NCBI RefSeq assembly: GCF_037975245.1
Contig: NC_092563.1
Location: 11,375,001 to 11,439,000 of the forward strand
Direction: 5' to 3'
DNA from: Apostichopus japonicus
Taxonomy: Eukaryota; Echinodermata; Holothuroidea; Aspidochirotida; Stichopodidae
DNA length: 64,000 nt
Shown: in pieces, positions 39,843 through 49,100 of the stretch
Layout: each line of letters opens with the position of its first letter
Position numbering within the stretch: position 1 is the stretch's first letter
Notes under the pieces: generated by a model
The model's database searches: none
The model's input: the letters and a program-made list of their open reading frames with translations, nothing else
What the model was told of the DNA's origin: nothing
Program-made: the position numbers and the translations under genes

Positions 39843-40380
39843 CACAACTTGACCACTAGTGACCCCAAATGACCTTTAACCTCCACAAGGAACAATAGGC
39901 ATCTTGAACTTAAAGTGTCACAACTACATTACTAAATATGAGATTGTTCCAAGCTTCCCTTCTTGAGATAATGCGTTTACCAGGTTTTCAAAATTTGACC
40001 ACTAGTAACCCCCAAATGACCGTTGACCTCCACCAAAAACAGTAGGCTTCTTGAGCTTACCGTTTCACAACTACAAACTAAATATGAGATTGGTCCAAGA
40101 TTATCTTCCTGAGATAACGTGTTTACAAGGTTTTCACAATTTGACCAAATATGACATTTGACATACCAAAACAAACAATAGGCTTTTCCTACTCAATGTT
40201 GTACTCCTACACACCAAATATGAGCCTGGTCCAAGCTGCTGTTCTTGAGATATCGTGTTTACCAGCAAAGGGTCACACAAACACATGCTCACAGGCACGC
40301 TTACACACACTCATCCGCCATGACTTCAAAGGTTACGAACCAAACAAAAAACACTGGCATATTTCTTTGAAATAACAAAT
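39843..40380 (+). repeat. ~145-bp tandem repeat, about three units
   Basis: Units start near 39849, 39997 and 40140 with TTGACCA(C/A), followed by CCAAATGACC, CCTCCAC, ACA(A/G)TAGGC, CTAAATATGAGATTG, TCCAAG, GAGATA and GTTTACAAGGTTTTCA. The last unit ends in CACACAAACACATGC-type sequence. The dispersed family has the same ending at 61290-61373. Confidence 0.8.
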
Positions 40381-40600
40381 TTTCTGTATATATGCTCTAC
40401 AATATTTCTCAATGTAATTGACTAATTACCTATGCAAATGAAAGGAACACAAGACAGAAATTTCAGGTTGAACTTTTTAAGGGTCAAGGGACATGCAAAA
40501 CTTAACAATTCTAATGTTAAGAAAACCCCAACACCGTGTCCATTTACCATCTCCAAAGGGTGAGAAATTGGTAACAGGTACTATTACGTTATTGTTTTTG

Positions 40601-40618
40601 TGACGTCACAGGGGAAGT
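40601..40618. promoter_or_regulatory. CRE-like palindrome next to ETS-like site
   Basis: TGACGTCA, the full cAMP-response-element palindrome (40601-40608), is followed by GGGGAAGTG, an ETS-type core. The pair lies about 0.4 kb upstream of the candidate first exon at 41018-41209 and so could belong to its promoter. That assignment is inference; an 8-bp site can occur by chance. Confidence 0.35.
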
Positions 40619-41017
40619 GCAGAATAGGGCAAACATGTAACTGTTCTGCGCAGTGTATTGAGTAAGGAGAAATCTGTAACTAGCGAAAATAATACCTTCC
40701 TCAACAGTCTGTTACAAGAAAGTTTACATTGGGATTTAGGTGAAAAATCACAGATTGGTACATAAGACATCAAATGAAACATTGAATGACTTCTTTCTTC
40801 AAAAATTCCATGCATTTTACTTCTATCAAGCAGCATAAACTCCACAAAAATCAGCTCCATTGCCTCGGTTAGGAAACGTAGAAAAAAAATGACATCTTTT
40901 ATTTTATCGAGTCCAAACTATGATATCGTCGTGGGAAACTACTAACTGCTACAACAAACAGTTGGTATACACGCAATAATATGCATACACAGCATAGCTA
41001 GCTCACACAATTGCAAA

Positions 41018-41209
41018 ATGGCGGCCAGTGGCAATGACCGTAAATTTATAGGCTTTCGGATTCAGATAGCGATATCGAAAGTCAAGAAATGGATAGCATG
41101 TTTGACAATCGTGGAGGAGTTTTACCCTACACGTTTGAACCGGAGACCAGCGAAGTGGAGGCAGGATCAGACAGCGATATCCAATTGCTCTCCTTGACGG
41201 AACACAATA
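41018..41209 (+). CDS. candidate first coding exon, acidic PYTFEP-type N-terminus
   Basis: Two overlapping frames. An ATG in good context (AAAATGGCG, 41018) opens a short frame, MAASGNDRKF..., of about 57 codons. One base out of frame, the sequence from about 41053 reads LSDSDSDIESQEMDSMF (ATG at 41089) followed by GGVLPYTFEPETSE, then SDSD again. An acidic Ser/Asp-rich stretch followed by PYxFEP is typical of the N-terminus of proteins sharing the P2X7 intracellular-type domain, numerous in marine invertebrates. A possible splice donor follows at 41210 (GTAACT). Either translation starts at 41089, or a one-base loss (real or from sequencing) separates the good start from the conserved frame. 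No downstream exon was found. The gene would point towards the convergent cathepsin Z exons. Confidence 0.4.
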
Positions 41210-41728
41210 GTAACTTTAGGCCTAGCGTACTATATAGGCTAGTTGTGTGACTGGTTAGGCTTAGATTCGATATTGTTACCTAACTTCCCCTATTATCTTG
41301 GTTAGCACATTTTGCCTATGTAGTTTTGGCCACCGTGGTAGTTCCCCCCATGACGTCTATCATCTTACGGGGTGAGCTTGGTAATTAATTTAAAACAGCA
41401 AAGAAAAACATTTGGAACTCCAAATTTGGAGTATTGGGTTTTGATATCTCTTCTTAATCTGTGAAAGTTGGAAGAGAATCTGCTACGCGTCTCTTGACCT
41501 TTAAGTTACTCTATTAAAATACATTCAAAATATATATATAAGTAAAGTAACCCCTTCTACTAGTCTTATTCTTATATAATTATCATTGACTTTGATGTTA
41601 CCAAATATATACACGTTTCATTATTCATTTTGCTGATTACCAGTAGGACAATCAATTAATGATGCCAATGTCCTTGTTAGCTAAGTGACAAGTCCAGCAA
41701 AACATAACACATTTGACTCTTGCACTAC

Positions 41729-41845
41729 CTATATTCCCAGAACTGGATCAGCATAGGCACAGTTGGACTCAATACCAAGGTTATAGTAATTTCCTTTACC
41801 CTCTTTGTACTTACTGGTGACAATTCGAAACCAGCCAGATTCCGC
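41729..41845 (-). CDS. CTSZ: cathepsin Z, last coding exon
   Basis: Reverse complement gives an acceptor (TTTTAAAACAG) and then 38 codons plus a TAG stop: it begins AESGWFRIVTSKYKEGKG, then YYNLGIESNC and ADPVLGI. This matches the C-terminus of cathepsin Z/X, a lysosomal cysteine carboxypeptidase of the papain family. GWxRIVTS, KYK.GKG.YN and the late Cys are family landmarks. It joins in phase 0 to the exon at 42885-42974 across a 1,039-bp intron. The first residue is Ala where vertebrate cathepsin Z has Gly (EPWGE). The stop lies a few residues after the ADPV position, as in the family. No polyadenylation signal was found with confidence. Confidence 0.9.
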   Translation of the reverse strand, partial: AESGWFRIVTSKYKEGKGNYYNLGIESNCAYADPVLGI

Positions 41846-42884
41846 CTGTTTTAAAAGATGAAAGAAAAGCATACACTTTAGCTACATTACCAATATGCCT
41901 AAAGTAAATATATTACTATTCAGAAAGCCTAACGTTTGGCCCTAGAAACTGTCAGCATAACGTTAGTCTACATTAGGCCGATAAAGTTACATGATATCAG
42001 AACGAGCGATTACTCAACCCCCTATTAACTCAAATTTTAAATAGCACTAAAAAAATTGTAAGAGTAACTGTAAAATTATTGATCATAACATTCGGTTTGC
42101 CAGTGGCTACAACTAAAATTTGCAATTGGCATGGTGCACACAAAAACATGGTGCAAAATCTGCCAAATAGTGCAAATAGTTTAGGGAACATGCATCAGCC
42201 CAGATTCAGTCAAGCATTGCAGAGAGCTGAATATAGCAGTGTTTGTCTGATTGCATTGACTGAAGAGCTGCAGAGATAATCTCTTTGTTTGATAGGATTT
42301 GTCTTAGAGTGGTATTAGCAAGCTCAAATGTGATTTCCTTTTGATACTGTGCCTTATTGTGTTCAAAAGGCTGTCAGGATTTTACTTCTACTGACCTTTC
42401 ACCTCCTCAAAAACAATAAAGTAATTCACACCAAATATGAAGTTTATCACAGCTGTATGTTTGGAATAATTTTAATACAAGTTTTGGAACTGACTTTTAT
42501 AGATCTGAAATAGCCAATGAACTCCACAAAATCGGTGTTGTTGTCCTTGCTCTGTACAAACTTCATTCCAGCTAAATATATTGAGGGAATTCTTTTTACA
42601 AGGCTTCAAACTTTGACCTTGCTTGACCTCACATGGCTCTTGACATTACATAAATCAACACTATTCTTGAACTCTGTAATGAGCATCCACATGTAAATTA
42701 TCATGAAATTCCACCACCATCTACTTCTTTGCGTTATCTTGTTTACGAACTCCTGTCACACACAGCTTAAGCACATTGGTACTGTACTTCCCTGGCAAGT
42801 AATAAATAATATTGCAAAAGGAAAGACTTGTCCATTTCAAATAGGCAATTTTAACAAAAGACAAATATTTAAGTCTGGTCTTAC
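41846..42884 (-). other. cathepsin Z intron (between the two last coding exons)
   Basis: On the minus strand the intron starts GTAAGACC (donor after TGG at 42885) and ends TTTTAAAACAG (acceptor before 41845). It contains diverged copies of the TGACCTCCAC/ATGAAGTT repeat family (about 42366-42755). Frames inside it are not genes. Confidence 0.85.
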
Positions 42885-42974
42885 CCATGGTTCGCCCCAT
42901 GAGTTTCGAACAATCCAAAACTCTACACCATCTTTATCCAAGCCCCATCCAGCAACAGAAATGATGTGATTAAT
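42885..42974 (-). CDS. CTSZ: cathepsin Z, penultimate exon with catalytic His and Asn
   Basis: A 90-bp exon (30 codons) flanked by CCCACTTACAG and GTAAGACC on the minus strand. It encodes [12 protein letters not shown]..., then [15 protein letters not shown]. Residue 3 is the catalytic His of the papain triad and residue 24 (in RNSWG) is the catalytic Asn; both are intact. The NHxxSVAGWG and [13 protein letters not shown]-like wording is specific to cathepsin Z rather than cathepsins B or L. Perfect splice sites and an open frame suggest a functional gene. The upstream exons, including the one with the active-site Cys, were not found between 43 and 64 kb by eye. They may lie beyond the Helentron or outside the window. 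Confidence 0.92.
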
Positions 42975-43490
42975 CTGTAAGTGGGAGGAGACAGTGACAG
43001 AAACACATACAATGGTTGGTAAAGCCTCATTGGTCAGCTTGTGCTATTTAAGAGCAGTCCAAAGAAGGATCTAGGCATGTTTACACATTAGAACCAGTCT
43101 TGACACTTGTTCAAGCTCTCCTGATGTCCCATTGTCTTCACACTGACATATACAGGCTGAATAGCCATGAATGCTCTGAGCACTCCCTTACAAAAGACTT
43201 TGGTACCTGTGTACATCTGCTATCTTTGCACTTGTATAGCAATTTGCCCATTTTGCGATAACTAATTCCCTGATATAGAGAAGACCATTTGCGACACCCA
43301 TTCACTTGTAAATGTGTATGCTTTGTTACATTTATCTCTATGTTGTTAAATAATTCTGGCAATAATGTGAAACCTACATGTTAGGCAAACAATCATAACT
43401 AAGTTTCTCCTCTAGATACCATACTCACATGGTAAGTTGTCTTGAATTCAGACATCCACAAAATGTTGTAGAAATGTTACCAATGAACAA
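42975..43490. other. non-coding, probably cathepsin Z intron
   Basis: No exon, repeat or RNA gene recognised. It lies upstream, in the minus sense, of the penultimate cathepsin Z exon, so it should be part of an intron. Confidence 0.5.
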
Positions 43491-43494
43491 GAGC

Positions 43495-43692
43495 CCAAGG
43501 GCACTGCGGTTCCTTGCGCAGGGGTACATGACAATAAACAGAATTTTATCATAGCAAGATTGGGCTGAAATAGTCCAAGTTAAATTGTGGTATTCCAAGG
43601 GCACTGCGGTTCCTTGCGCAGGGGTACATGACAATAAACAGAATTTTATCATAGCAAGATTGGGCTGAAATAGTCCAAGTTAAATTGTGGTC
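43495..43692. repeat. 100-bp perfect tandem duplication
   Basis: The unit starting CCAAGGGCACTGCGG and ending TTAAATTGTGGT occurs twice, at 43495-43592 and 43595-43692, with an exact 100-bp period and no mismatch seen. The identity implies a very recent duplication or an assembly artefact. Confidence 0.95.
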
Positions 43693-43739
43693 CTACTTGT
43701 ACCCATAAAGTAACCAACATAGCCAACACATTTGTGATC

Positions 43740-44000
43740 ACAAATTGTGATCGGATTTTTGATCGGGAAGGCACTTTTGAGATCTGAATGTGGCGTCGAA
43801 AATGTAAGAAATATAAAGTCACGTCCAAGCGGGTCAACAGATCTGATAACATTTGTGACCTGAGATCACATGACTGTTAAGTTTGAAAATGTTCTACCAC
43901 CCCATTTACAACTTGTCCCAAAATATCAACCGTGTCACACCTTGGCACTGGGAGTTATTGCATTAAATGCTCGAAATTAACTTGTGTCAAATTACTGAAA
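43740..44000 (+). repeat. isolated copy of the 58-61 kb satellite subunit
   Basis: Contains GATCACATGACTGTTAAG, TTGAAAATGTTCT, CAACTTGTCCCAAAATATC, CACACCTTGGCACTGGGAG and TTATTGCATTAAATG, in the same order as every subunit of the array at 58.0-61.4 kb. Confidence 0.8.
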
Positions 44001-45060
44001 AAAGACAAATACTCAGATATCTCAAATACATGGATATTGTTTATTTTTTTCAAATACTAGATATAAACTGTACTGTTGTTATATAAAATATATGAACTTA
44101 AACTACACAACTATTTACAACTATATATAAAAGGAAAGAGACCATGTAGTGTTGATTGAGGTTTAATGGCAGTAAATGATTATGACTTTTTGTTTTAAAA
44201 TAAATATTGTTGTAATGTAAGCCCCACCACTACCCGCCTGCTATCCATCCCCTCATTTCTTCCATGAACCATAAAAAGCTTGATATATTGTATTAACATA
44301 TACTGCTTTCCTAACTAAACTTGGTTTTGGACAATTCTGCCAAAAAATGTAGACCAGAAATGAATAAATTATTAGGAACCCTTAAAATCTTAAAATCAAG
44401 AAATACAGAGTACTTTTATGTTGAACACCGTTGTCAGAACTGCAGGGTCTTTACACCTTGTTTTGAGGTAGAGCTGGATGAAGACATAGAGTTAGCTGAA
44501 GTGCTGGCAGATGGTATAGTTTTTGTGATTTTGGTTATTGTGCTTCCTTGTATTCTTCACATCCTTCAGTCTGGAGCTTGTCCTCTATGGTGGCTCCTTC
44601 AAGAAAGCTGTGCGTTTTATCGGTTGGGAGGGTCAGCTATTGTAACTAATCTTTATTAAGTATGGTGAATTGTATGTTCTTTTGGTCCATTTCTACGCTC
44701 ACGTTTACTGAAGTTATGAGCCTAGTTTATGGCCCATGAATCTGCAATGAAAAGATTGTAGAAACAAATATTAACATGTTAATTCATTTGAATACCTGCA
44801 GTCTCTGAAAAAATAATGAGAAGTTAATGACCTTTTGTGTTTTCCATTTGAATGCTCTTTTAGGTTTGCTGTAACTACGAAAAACTGGTTTCATGACAAT
44901 ATACCAACATCAATTATTATAATTCCTGATTATAATGTTATTCGTAAAGATAGGACTGGCAACGGGGTGGGCAGCTGGCCTCTATAACAAGGAGGGGGTA
45001 TTTTTAAATCTGCCACGACATTAGTTGCCTATTGCCTATATGTCGAACAATTCAGGTTTC
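44001..45060. other. non-coding; one unassigned 112-codon frame (44321-44659, +)
   Basis: AT-rich. The plus frame 44321-44659 begins MVLDNSAKKC, has an acidic middle (ELDEDIELAEV) and a hydrophobic stretch (IVFVILVIVLPCILHIL) that could be one membrane helix. I do not recognise it, and it lacks supporting signals. It may be chance, an exon, or a repeat fragment. Confidence 0.2.
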
Positions 45061-45066
45061 TTACGC

Positions 45067-45145
45067 TTGTGCAGTGGCACAGTGGGCAAGGCGTTAGACT
45101 ATGGATCATTTTGGTCTGGGTGGCAGAGGTTCGAATGCACTTTCT
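45067..45145 (+). repeat. tRNA-like sequence, probably the head of a SINE
   Basis: GTGGCACAGTGGGCAAGGCG resembles a tRNA 5' half with an A box, and AGGTTCGAATGC (about 45127-45138) resembles a B box. The stretch between includes a long variable region as in Leu/Ser tRNAs. The acceptor arm does not pair well, so a functional tRNA is unlikely; a tRNA-derived SINE head is the better reading. Confidence 0.35.
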
Positions 45146-45639
45146 TTGTTTACACCAAACTACAGATGCATTGTTATTTATAACTAATTTAATGTGCAAA
45201 TTCAAAACACATATTTCATCTCTTTTAATTTTTGGGAGATTCGGCTGAAAAATTGTTTCATTTTGTACACACAAACTGGGTTTACCTCTAAGTTAGGGTA
45301 TATCTGAAACTGATGGCTCTGTTCATCACCCTCACTTTAATATACCTGGTGAGAGGCTTGTGAGAAGAGGTGTATAATTTGCACTATAATTAGTGCTGCA
45401 TTGATTCACTGACATATACAACAATCAAAAAGCCCTTTGTATTCCATGTGTGACCGACAAATGTCTAACTTTTCAAGTTTGCTTTGAGTACTGGAGAAGT
45501 TATATGTTGTAAATATGATTGTCATTGATATGTATGGACTTGGATATTTGAAAGTTAACTTTCTGTTGCTTGCAAGTGAAGAATTGTTTGTGTCGCTACA
45601 AAATGCAGACAGTAATGAAACGTGATACCTTGTTGTCTT

Positions 45640-46170
45640 TAGCTTGATGTTGTTCTGGATTGTTAAATTTTGGTTCAAATTTGCAAGGTTAATCAAATTT
45701 GGTTGCAGTTTCATCAATTTTGTTCCATTTTTTAAAGAAATTAAAAATATTGTTCAAGTTTGTTCAATTGTTGTTAAAATTGTCAAAGTTATTCGAAGTG
45801 GTTAAATTTTTGTTCACGATTTGCTCAACCTTGTTCAAATTTTGGTCAAGGTTTGTTCAACTTTGTTCAAATATTATTCAAATTTGGTTAAAGTTTATTC
45901 AAATTTCGCTCACAGTTATTCAAATTTGGTTCAAGTTTGTTCAAGTTTTGGTAAGATTTGTTCAAATTGTGTTCAAGTTTGTTCATGATTGTTTAAATTT
46001 TGTTCTTGTTTTTTAAATACTTGTTAAAATTTGCAAGGTTCATCAAATGTGGTTTCAGTTTGATCAAGTTTGTTCCATTTTTTTAAAGAAATATCATCAA
46101 TATGTTCCACTTTTTAAAGAAATATAAAAGTTTCTTCAAGTTACTTCAAAATTGGGTTCAAATTTGAGCA
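45640..46170. repeat. degenerate GTTCAAATTTTG minisatellite
   Basis: Imperfect repeats of about 11-14 bp built on TTGTTCAA(A/G)TTT(G/T)G. The F/K/V/I/Q-rich plus frame 45699-46016 is a by-product. It directly follows the 3' side of the Helentron reading frame (minus sense) and may belong to the element's 3' non-coding region. Confidence 0.75.
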
Positions 46171-46199
46171 CATAAGACATATGGTACACATATTTTGGT

Positions 46200-49100
46200 T
46201 TAACTTGTTGTGTTTTCATGGCAGTTTTGCAGAGAAATCCATGTTGCATTGTGATCACTGTAATAGCTCTCAAGGACTCCACTACCAATTGTTTTACTTG
46301 TAGGAATATTTGTGTAGATATGATCTAAGCATGAGTTATAATCTGTTGTAGGAGTGAGTATGATTTGTTGGTATTTGAATGTTCTTGTGAATAAAGAGAG
46401 AAGGCTCTTTTTCTCTGGCGTGTTTTGGAGTACATCAACATTGAAATCACCAATAATCAATGTTTGTTGTGTATGATCTATGTGACTTAGAAAGTTACTC
46501 AATTCATCATGGAATTGTTGCATGGGAACCTTATTAGACCTGTAAATTAGTGCAATTTGAACAGTTCCAGCACATGTGTCTTTGGTCGTCAGGGAGATTT
46601 CAATATTATTTGTATTCAGAGTATGTTCAGTCAGTGTTGTGATATTATTCTTAGTGTAGATTACAGTGCCATATGGGGAATTTGAGACAGGAGCATGAGA
46701 TGGGATGTTTTTGAATAGTGTAAATCCTTCAATGAACAGCTCATCATTTGGTATTGCTTCTGATATATGGCATTCAGTGAAAAGTAGAATATCAGCAGAT
46801 GTGATTGTGCTGTCATGAATTATGTCAGAAATGTGTCTCTTCAGTGATCTTACATTTTGATGAATGATGGTAGTGCTGTCCGTACTTTCAAATGCATGGC
46901 TGCATATTTTCAATGATCGTATGGATCGTAGGTTTTCTACTTCCTTGACAACATTTCGATCGACATTAATTTTTTCTGGATTAAGTTCAAGAATGTATAA
47001 TCCATTTATGGAAGTCACTCTACTTAATGCAACATAGTGTATGTGACATTGTGATCTAGCACCTGACATATCAACAACTATCTCTTTCATTGTATCTCCT
47101 TGACATCTATGGACTGTCTTTGCAGTTGCTGGTCTGAGGGGAAATTGTTTCCGCATAACTTCTGCATTTTTGTTGCGACCAATCCTGAACTGTCGACTAC
47201 TTCTTGATATTGGTGTCCATGTTGAAGCAAGCTTTGAATGATACAGTTCTCTTTTAGAGTGTCGACATGCTTTACCTACAGTAATGTCATCGAACTGTAC
47301 CCATATAGTGTGAATGTTCTGATCATGTACATTCTCTATATACTTGATGATACCAGTAGCACCATTTATCATTCCATCTTCAACTGAAACATTGAGACAG
47401 AGGTCAACTCTTTGATCAATGCCCAACGATAGTTCAGTGAATAATCCCATTGTCTTTTGAGGATTGTTCGGTATGCAAGTCAGTATTTTCTGTTTGACTG
47501 TGTTTGGGACATCACCTACGACAATGTCTTGAGATCTAATTGTGAGCTTTAGAGTGTCTAGTTTGGAAAAAACTTCATCATTGTGTGCATTCACTCTTAG
47601 GTTTGTCTGATAAACATGTGTAACATTTGATGGAACATTGTCGACTGTAAACTGTCTAGTGTTCAGCAGCTTCAAATCATCATCTGTTTGTCTATTTTCT
47701 CTTAGTCGGTTCAAAAGTTGAGCAAAACTCTGGTCATCTTTTTGTCGCATGATTTCAGTTAGTTCAAAGGCCATAAAATGATCTCTCCATAAATTAGATG
47801 CAAGTGGACCATAATCATGAGTTAGATTATTAAATATCCATCCATCAAACACTGGCTTGAGTTGAAAGAGATCACCAACAGCAATAATGCTAACACCTCC
47901 AAATATTTTCTTGCTACCCATAATTTGTTGCAGTCTTTTATCTATGTATGTAAACATCCCATTACCAACCATAGATATTTCATCAATGAAAATGATTTTC
48001 AAATTTCGGAACTTCACTCGAAGTGAGTTTAACTTGTCTGATGTTAATGCCTTGTAATGAAATCCTTGACTAGCTGGAATGAGTAGAGCACTGTGAATGG
48101 TACTGCCTTCGATACCATATGCTGCTTTGCCTGTTGGTGCCATTAGAAGAATGTGAGTATCATCTGGATCACTTCCAGGCTGGCTAGAATAGTATTTCAA
48201 AAGTGCATTGTACAGAGCTTTCAATACTTGAGATTTTCCTACACCAGCTCCGCCAGTAAGAAATGTGTACAGTGGTTCTTGTTTTGTTTTGCACCAATGC
48301 AGTACATAGTAGAAAAAGTCTTTCTGCTTTTTATTGAGGCTGCGTACTAGAGTTCTATATTCTGAATCTGGCAAGCGAGGTTTTTGCAATTCTTCTATGT
48401 TTGCACTATTGACTGCAATCCCAATGTCTTGTCCAATATCATACAATTCAGGTGATTCATTGGAAGGGATTTTCACTTGTTGTTTATCCTTTTCGTCTCG
48501 ATGAGCCTTTTCCATATGTTCTGTATTTGGTGCAATCTCATCATACATCTCAGGGTCTTCATTTTCAATATCATCAATTGCCTGGTCAATGATATCTCCA
48601 CTGTGGTTATATTCTGCTTCCTTGTCTTTAATCTCGGATTCAACCTGAAGGTATCGTTCTTGGTATGTATCACATGACTCTATGATATTATTCTCAGATC
48701 TCCAAGGAAAAAACAACATCAGTTGCTCTCTGTAGTACTTTTCTGCATCATTTTCCTTGTTAAACCGAACATATCTGATGATCTTGGCTTTGTTTCTTTT
48801 TCTAAAGTTTAATGCACCAACTGTATAGCATTTGACCTCACCAGTATCCTGCATATCATGGCCATCAGCATTATCATGTGATTCATAGTCTTGGGCAATG
48901 CTGTCTTTGTTCAATTTGATAGAAGGGTCATCATCATTTTCATCTAATTCATAATCATTATTAGTACTCTCATTGCTCTTGTTGTCACTAGTGATATCGA
49001 ACCAAGCTGCAAAGTCTGCAAGGCAATAATGTTGTAGTGCTTTAGGTCGGGCAGCATACTTCCTGATAAGTCCCATACATTCAATATCTGTAGAGTAATC

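Noticed and set aside
45067-45145. Functional tRNA gene
   Set aside because: A and B boxes are suggestive but the acceptor and other stems do not pair properly, so it is treated as a SINE head only.
45699-46016. 105-codon plus-strand frame rich in F, V, K and Q
   Set aside because: Generated by the GTTCAA minisatellite; the repetition explains the composition.
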